Assembly: GCF_014647835.1 (NCBI RefSeq)
Contig: NZ_BMPY01000025.1
Location: 44,417 to 108,416, forward strand
Source: Microbispora rosea subsp. aerata
GTDB taxonomy: Bacteria; Actinomycetota; Actinomycetes; Streptosporangiales; Streptosporangiaceae
Reading direction: 5' to 3'
DNA: 64,000 nt
Part shown: positions 62,001 through 64,000 of the stretch, piece after piece
Layout: the number at the start of each line of letters is the position of its first letter
Numbering within the stretch: the stretch's first letter is position 1
Translations under genes and position numbers: made by a program
Notes under the pieces: generated by a model
Told to the model about the DNA's origin: nothing
Seen by the model: only the letters and a program-made list of their open reading frames with translations
Databases searched by the model: none

Positions 62001-63095
62001 GTGAGCTATGCCGAAACGAGCGACATTCCGTTCGGGGCGCGGGTGCGCGGCTGCCTGCTCGGCGGGGCCGTCGGCGACGCCCTCGGCGCGCCGGTCGAGT
62101 TCGACTCCATCGCCGCGATCCGTCACGACCACGGCGAGGCCGGGCTGACCGACTTCGCGCCCGACTGGCACGGCAAGGTCGGCCTGATAACCGACGACAC
62201 CCAGATGACGCTGTTCACCGTCGAAGGGCTGATCCGCGCGCACGTACGCGTCCGGGAGAAGGGCATCGGCGGCGGCGAGGTGCACGTCGTCCGCCACGCC
62301 TACCTGCGCTGGCTGGACACCCAGGAGCACCGCGTGCCACCGCCCGCGGACGACCTCGTGCGCACCGGCAGCCTCCGCGAGCAGACGTGGCTGTACTCCC
62401 GCCGCGCGCCCGGCAACGCCTGCCTGTCCGGGCTGCGCGCCGACCTCGGCCCGCTCGCCGCCCCCGGCAAGCCCGGGCCGGTCAACCCCAACTCGAAGGG
62501 CTGCGGCACCGTCATGCGCTCGGCCCCGTTCGGCCTGGCCACCCGCGACCCCCGGGCCGCGTTCACGCTCGCGGCCGACTGCGCCCAGATCACCCACGGG
62601 CACCCCACCGGTTATCTGGCGGCCGGGGCCTTCGCCGCGCTGATCTGCCTCGTGTCCCAGGGCGCGCCGCTCGCGGATGCCGTACGCGACACTCTCGGCC
62701 TGCTGGCCGAGCGGCCCGCGCACGAGGAGACCACCGCGGCGCTCCACGCGGCGGTGGCCCTGTCCGCTACGGCGGAGCCGTCGCCCGAGGCGGTCGAGAC
62801 GCTCGGCGGCGGGTGGGTGGCCGAGGAGGCGCTCGCCATCGCCGTCTACAGCGCGCTGGCCGCCGGCGACGACGTCGAGCGCGCGCTGCTGCTCGCGGTC
62901 AACCACTCCGGCGACAGCGACTCCACCGGTTCCCTGTGCGGCAACATCCTGGGCGCGCGGTACGGCGAGGCGGCCCTTCCCGCGCACTGGGTGTCCCGGC
63001 TGGAGGGCAGGGACACCGTCGTCGAGCTCGCCGACGACTTCACCACCGAGTTCACCGGCGGCCGCGTCGCCTGGGACAAATACCCCGGCTGCTGA
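62001..63095 (+). CDS. ADP-ribosylglycohydrolase (DraG/ARH-type)
   Basis: The 364-aa protein has the DraG-family fold with RGCLLGGAVGDALGAPVEFD, metal ligands in ITDDTQMTLFTVEGL, NPNSKGCGTVMRSAPFGL, THGHPTGYLAAGAFAALI and the second metal motif VNHSGDSDSTGSLCGNILGA. These di-magnesium enzymes remove ADP-ribose from proteins or other targets. The GTG start at 62001 is preceded by AAGGGGA. It follows helR by 304 bp and precedes the DUF2075 gene by 170 bp; no ADP-ribosyltransferase gene is seen in the window. Confidence 0.94.
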   Translation: MSYAETSDIPFGARVRGCLLGGAVGDALGAPVEFDSIAAIRHDHGEAGLTDFAPDWHGKVGLITDDTQMTLFTVEGLIRAHVRVREKGIGGGEVHVVRHAYLRWLDTQEHRVPPPADDLVRTGSLREQTWLYSRRAPGNACLSGLRADLGPLAAPGKPGPVNPNSKGCGTVMRSAPFGLATRDPRAAFTLAADCAQITHGHPTGYLAAGAFAALICLVSQGAPLADAVRDTLGLLAERPAHEETTAALHAAVALSATAEPSPEAVETLGGGWVAEEALAIAVYSALAAGDDVERALLLAVNHSGDSDSTGSLCGNILGARYGEAALPAHWVSRLEGRDTVVELADDFTTEFTGGRVAWDKYPGC

Positions 63096-63265
63096 CCCCG
63101 CCCCGGCACGACGGCCTGCGTGTCGGCGGGGATGCCCGCCTCTGCATGATCGTTGTAGTCTTCCGGACGTCCTGGTGATGCGGCCCGACGGGCTTCCGCT
63201 CCTCGCGTGAGAGCGGACACGCCCCCACACCGCACGAGTCTTTCGTGCTGCCTGGGGGTAGGTCC

Positions 63266-64000
63266 GTGGCCGTTGTCCGGCACTCCGCGGAAGGTCTGCT
63301 TCAGCTCGCGTCGTCGCCGGAGAGAGTGCTCAGCGAGGTGCTCGCCGAACAGCTCCACCACGCCTATGGCATCAACGCCGGCAGGAGCGAGCGGAGGTCC
63401 TGGGCTCACAGCCTGCCCGTTCTCGCCCGCGACCTGGTCGAGGCCGGGCTCGGCGGCGTCGAGATGCTGCTGGAATACCGGTTGCCGCTCACCAGCAAGC
63501 GGGCCGACGTGATCCTGGCCGGCGTGGACCGGCACAGCGGCGACGACGCGTACGTCATCGTGGAGCTCAAGCAGTGGAGCCATGCCGAGTTATACGAGGA
63601 CGACGCCGGCCTCGTTCTCGTCCCCGGCATGGGCGACCAGCCCAAACTCCACCCGGTCCTGCAGGTCCGCGGCTACTGCGACTACCTCGCCGACTTCGTC
63701 GGCGCCCTGGAGCATCGCCCTGATGCCGTCCGCGGCGTCGCCTATCTGCACAACGCGAACGACCTGGACATCCACGATCTCTACCACCAGGTGGAGGACG
63801 AGCGTACTCGTCTGTTCAGCCAGAGCCGTCGCGGCCAGTTCCTCGACTACCTCCGCGCGCAGTTCGCGCCCGAACCCGGTGCGGCGGCCGCCGACAGGCT
63901 GCTCGCGTCGGCGATCCGGCCTTCCAAGCACCTGCTGAAGGTGGCCGCGGCCGAGATCAAGCATCGGGACCAGTTCGTCCTGCTGGACCAGCAGCGCCTG
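63266..64000 (+). CDS. DUF2075-type nuclease-helicase, N-terminal part (runs off window)
   Basis: The frame from GTG 63266 is open for 245 codons to the window end. It begins AVVRHSAEGLLQLASSPERV and includes RADVILAGVD then AYVIVELKQWS, a PD-(D/E)XK-like D-x-E-x-K core. Then come LHPVLQVRGYCDYLADFVGA, GVAYLHNANDLDIHDLY and SKHLLKVAAAEIKHRDQFVL followed by LDQQRL. This order is that of DUF2075 (Schlafen-group-3-like) proteins, where an AAA helicase with Walker A should follow beyond the edge. The function is unproven; nucleic-acid processing or phage defence is often suggested. Confidence 0.75.
   Translation, partial: MAVVRHSAEGLLQLASSPERVLSEVLAEQLHHAYGINAGRSERRSWAHSLPVLARDLVEAGLGGVEMLLEYRLPLTSKRADVILAGVDRHSGDDAYVIVELKQWSHAELYEDDAGLVLVPGMGDQPKLHPVLQVRGYCDYLADFVGALEHRPDAVRGVAYLHNANDLDIHDLYHQVEDERTRLFSQSRRGQFLDYLRAQFAPEPGAAAADRLLASAIRPSKHLLKVAAAEIKHRDQFVLLDQQRL

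Overview
The window is very GC-rich DNA from an actinomycete. The supporting signs are third-position GC bias, GTG and TTG starts, several apparently leaderless promoters, a paired clpP locus with a PopR/ClgR-type activator, furA-katG, a DUF574-type methyltransferase, HelR, and many secreted enzymes carrying CBM2 modules. The set fits Streptosporangiaceae or a related family, but that placement is inferred from gene content and not proven. I found no rRNA, tRNA, CRISPR array or complete mobile element.

Layout. Positions 1-3.1 kb hold an Rpn-type nuclease gene with a duplicated tail, kptA, a ruined HNH endonuclease gene and an HTH protein. Positions 3.3-5.1 kb hold a PopR/ClgR-type regulator convergent with two overlapping clpP genes. 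Positions 5.2-9.8 kb hold a small membrane protein, an HSL-type hydrolase, a divergent GH6 protein, a YjbR-type protein, an MFS remnant and a His-rich protein. Positions 10.0-12.8 kb are furA-katG. Positions 12.8-13.8 kb are a graveyard of GH2 and LacI fragments. Positions 13.8-23.4 kb hold a receptor Ser/Thr kinase, a protease-lectin overlapping a GH2-AbfB glycosidase, and a large six-hairpin glycosidase. Positions 23.5-36.7 kb mix an XdhC-like protein, a CE1-CBM2 esterase, a sulfotransferase, an ArsR/SRPBCC pair, a subtilase, a flavin monooxygenase, a methyltransferase, NADAR, a GntR regulator and a GH44 enzyme. Positions 36.7-45.7 kb hold a secreted small protein, CE3-CBM2, an M1-like peptidase, a PEBP lipoprotein, MarR/SnoaL, GNAT, an MHS-type transporter and a second CE1-CBM2. 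Positions 45.9-58.4 kb are an oligosaccharide locus: a seven-gene operon (two ABC permeases, binding lipoprotein, GH39, DUF624, GH67, SGNH esterase), a divergent LacI regulator, a GH42 pseudogene and a second CE3-CBM2. Positions 59.3-64 kb hold helR behind a rifamycin-element-like palindrome, a DraG-type ADP-ribosylhydrolase, and the start of a DUF2075-type nuclease-helicase that runs off the window.

How it works together. The carbohydrate genes read as a programme for acetylated glucuronoxylan and associated plant polysaccharides. Secreted GH6, GH44, two CE1 and two CE3 enzymes act outside the cell. The ABC system would import acidic and neutral xylo-oligosaccharides, and cytoplasmic GH67, GH39 and SGNH enzymes would remove glucuronate, xylose and acetyl groups. 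A palindrome of the form GAAA-C/G-TTTC, sometimes with one mismatch, lies upstream of eight of these transcription units, including the LacI gene itself. I infer that this LacI protein is the common regulator.
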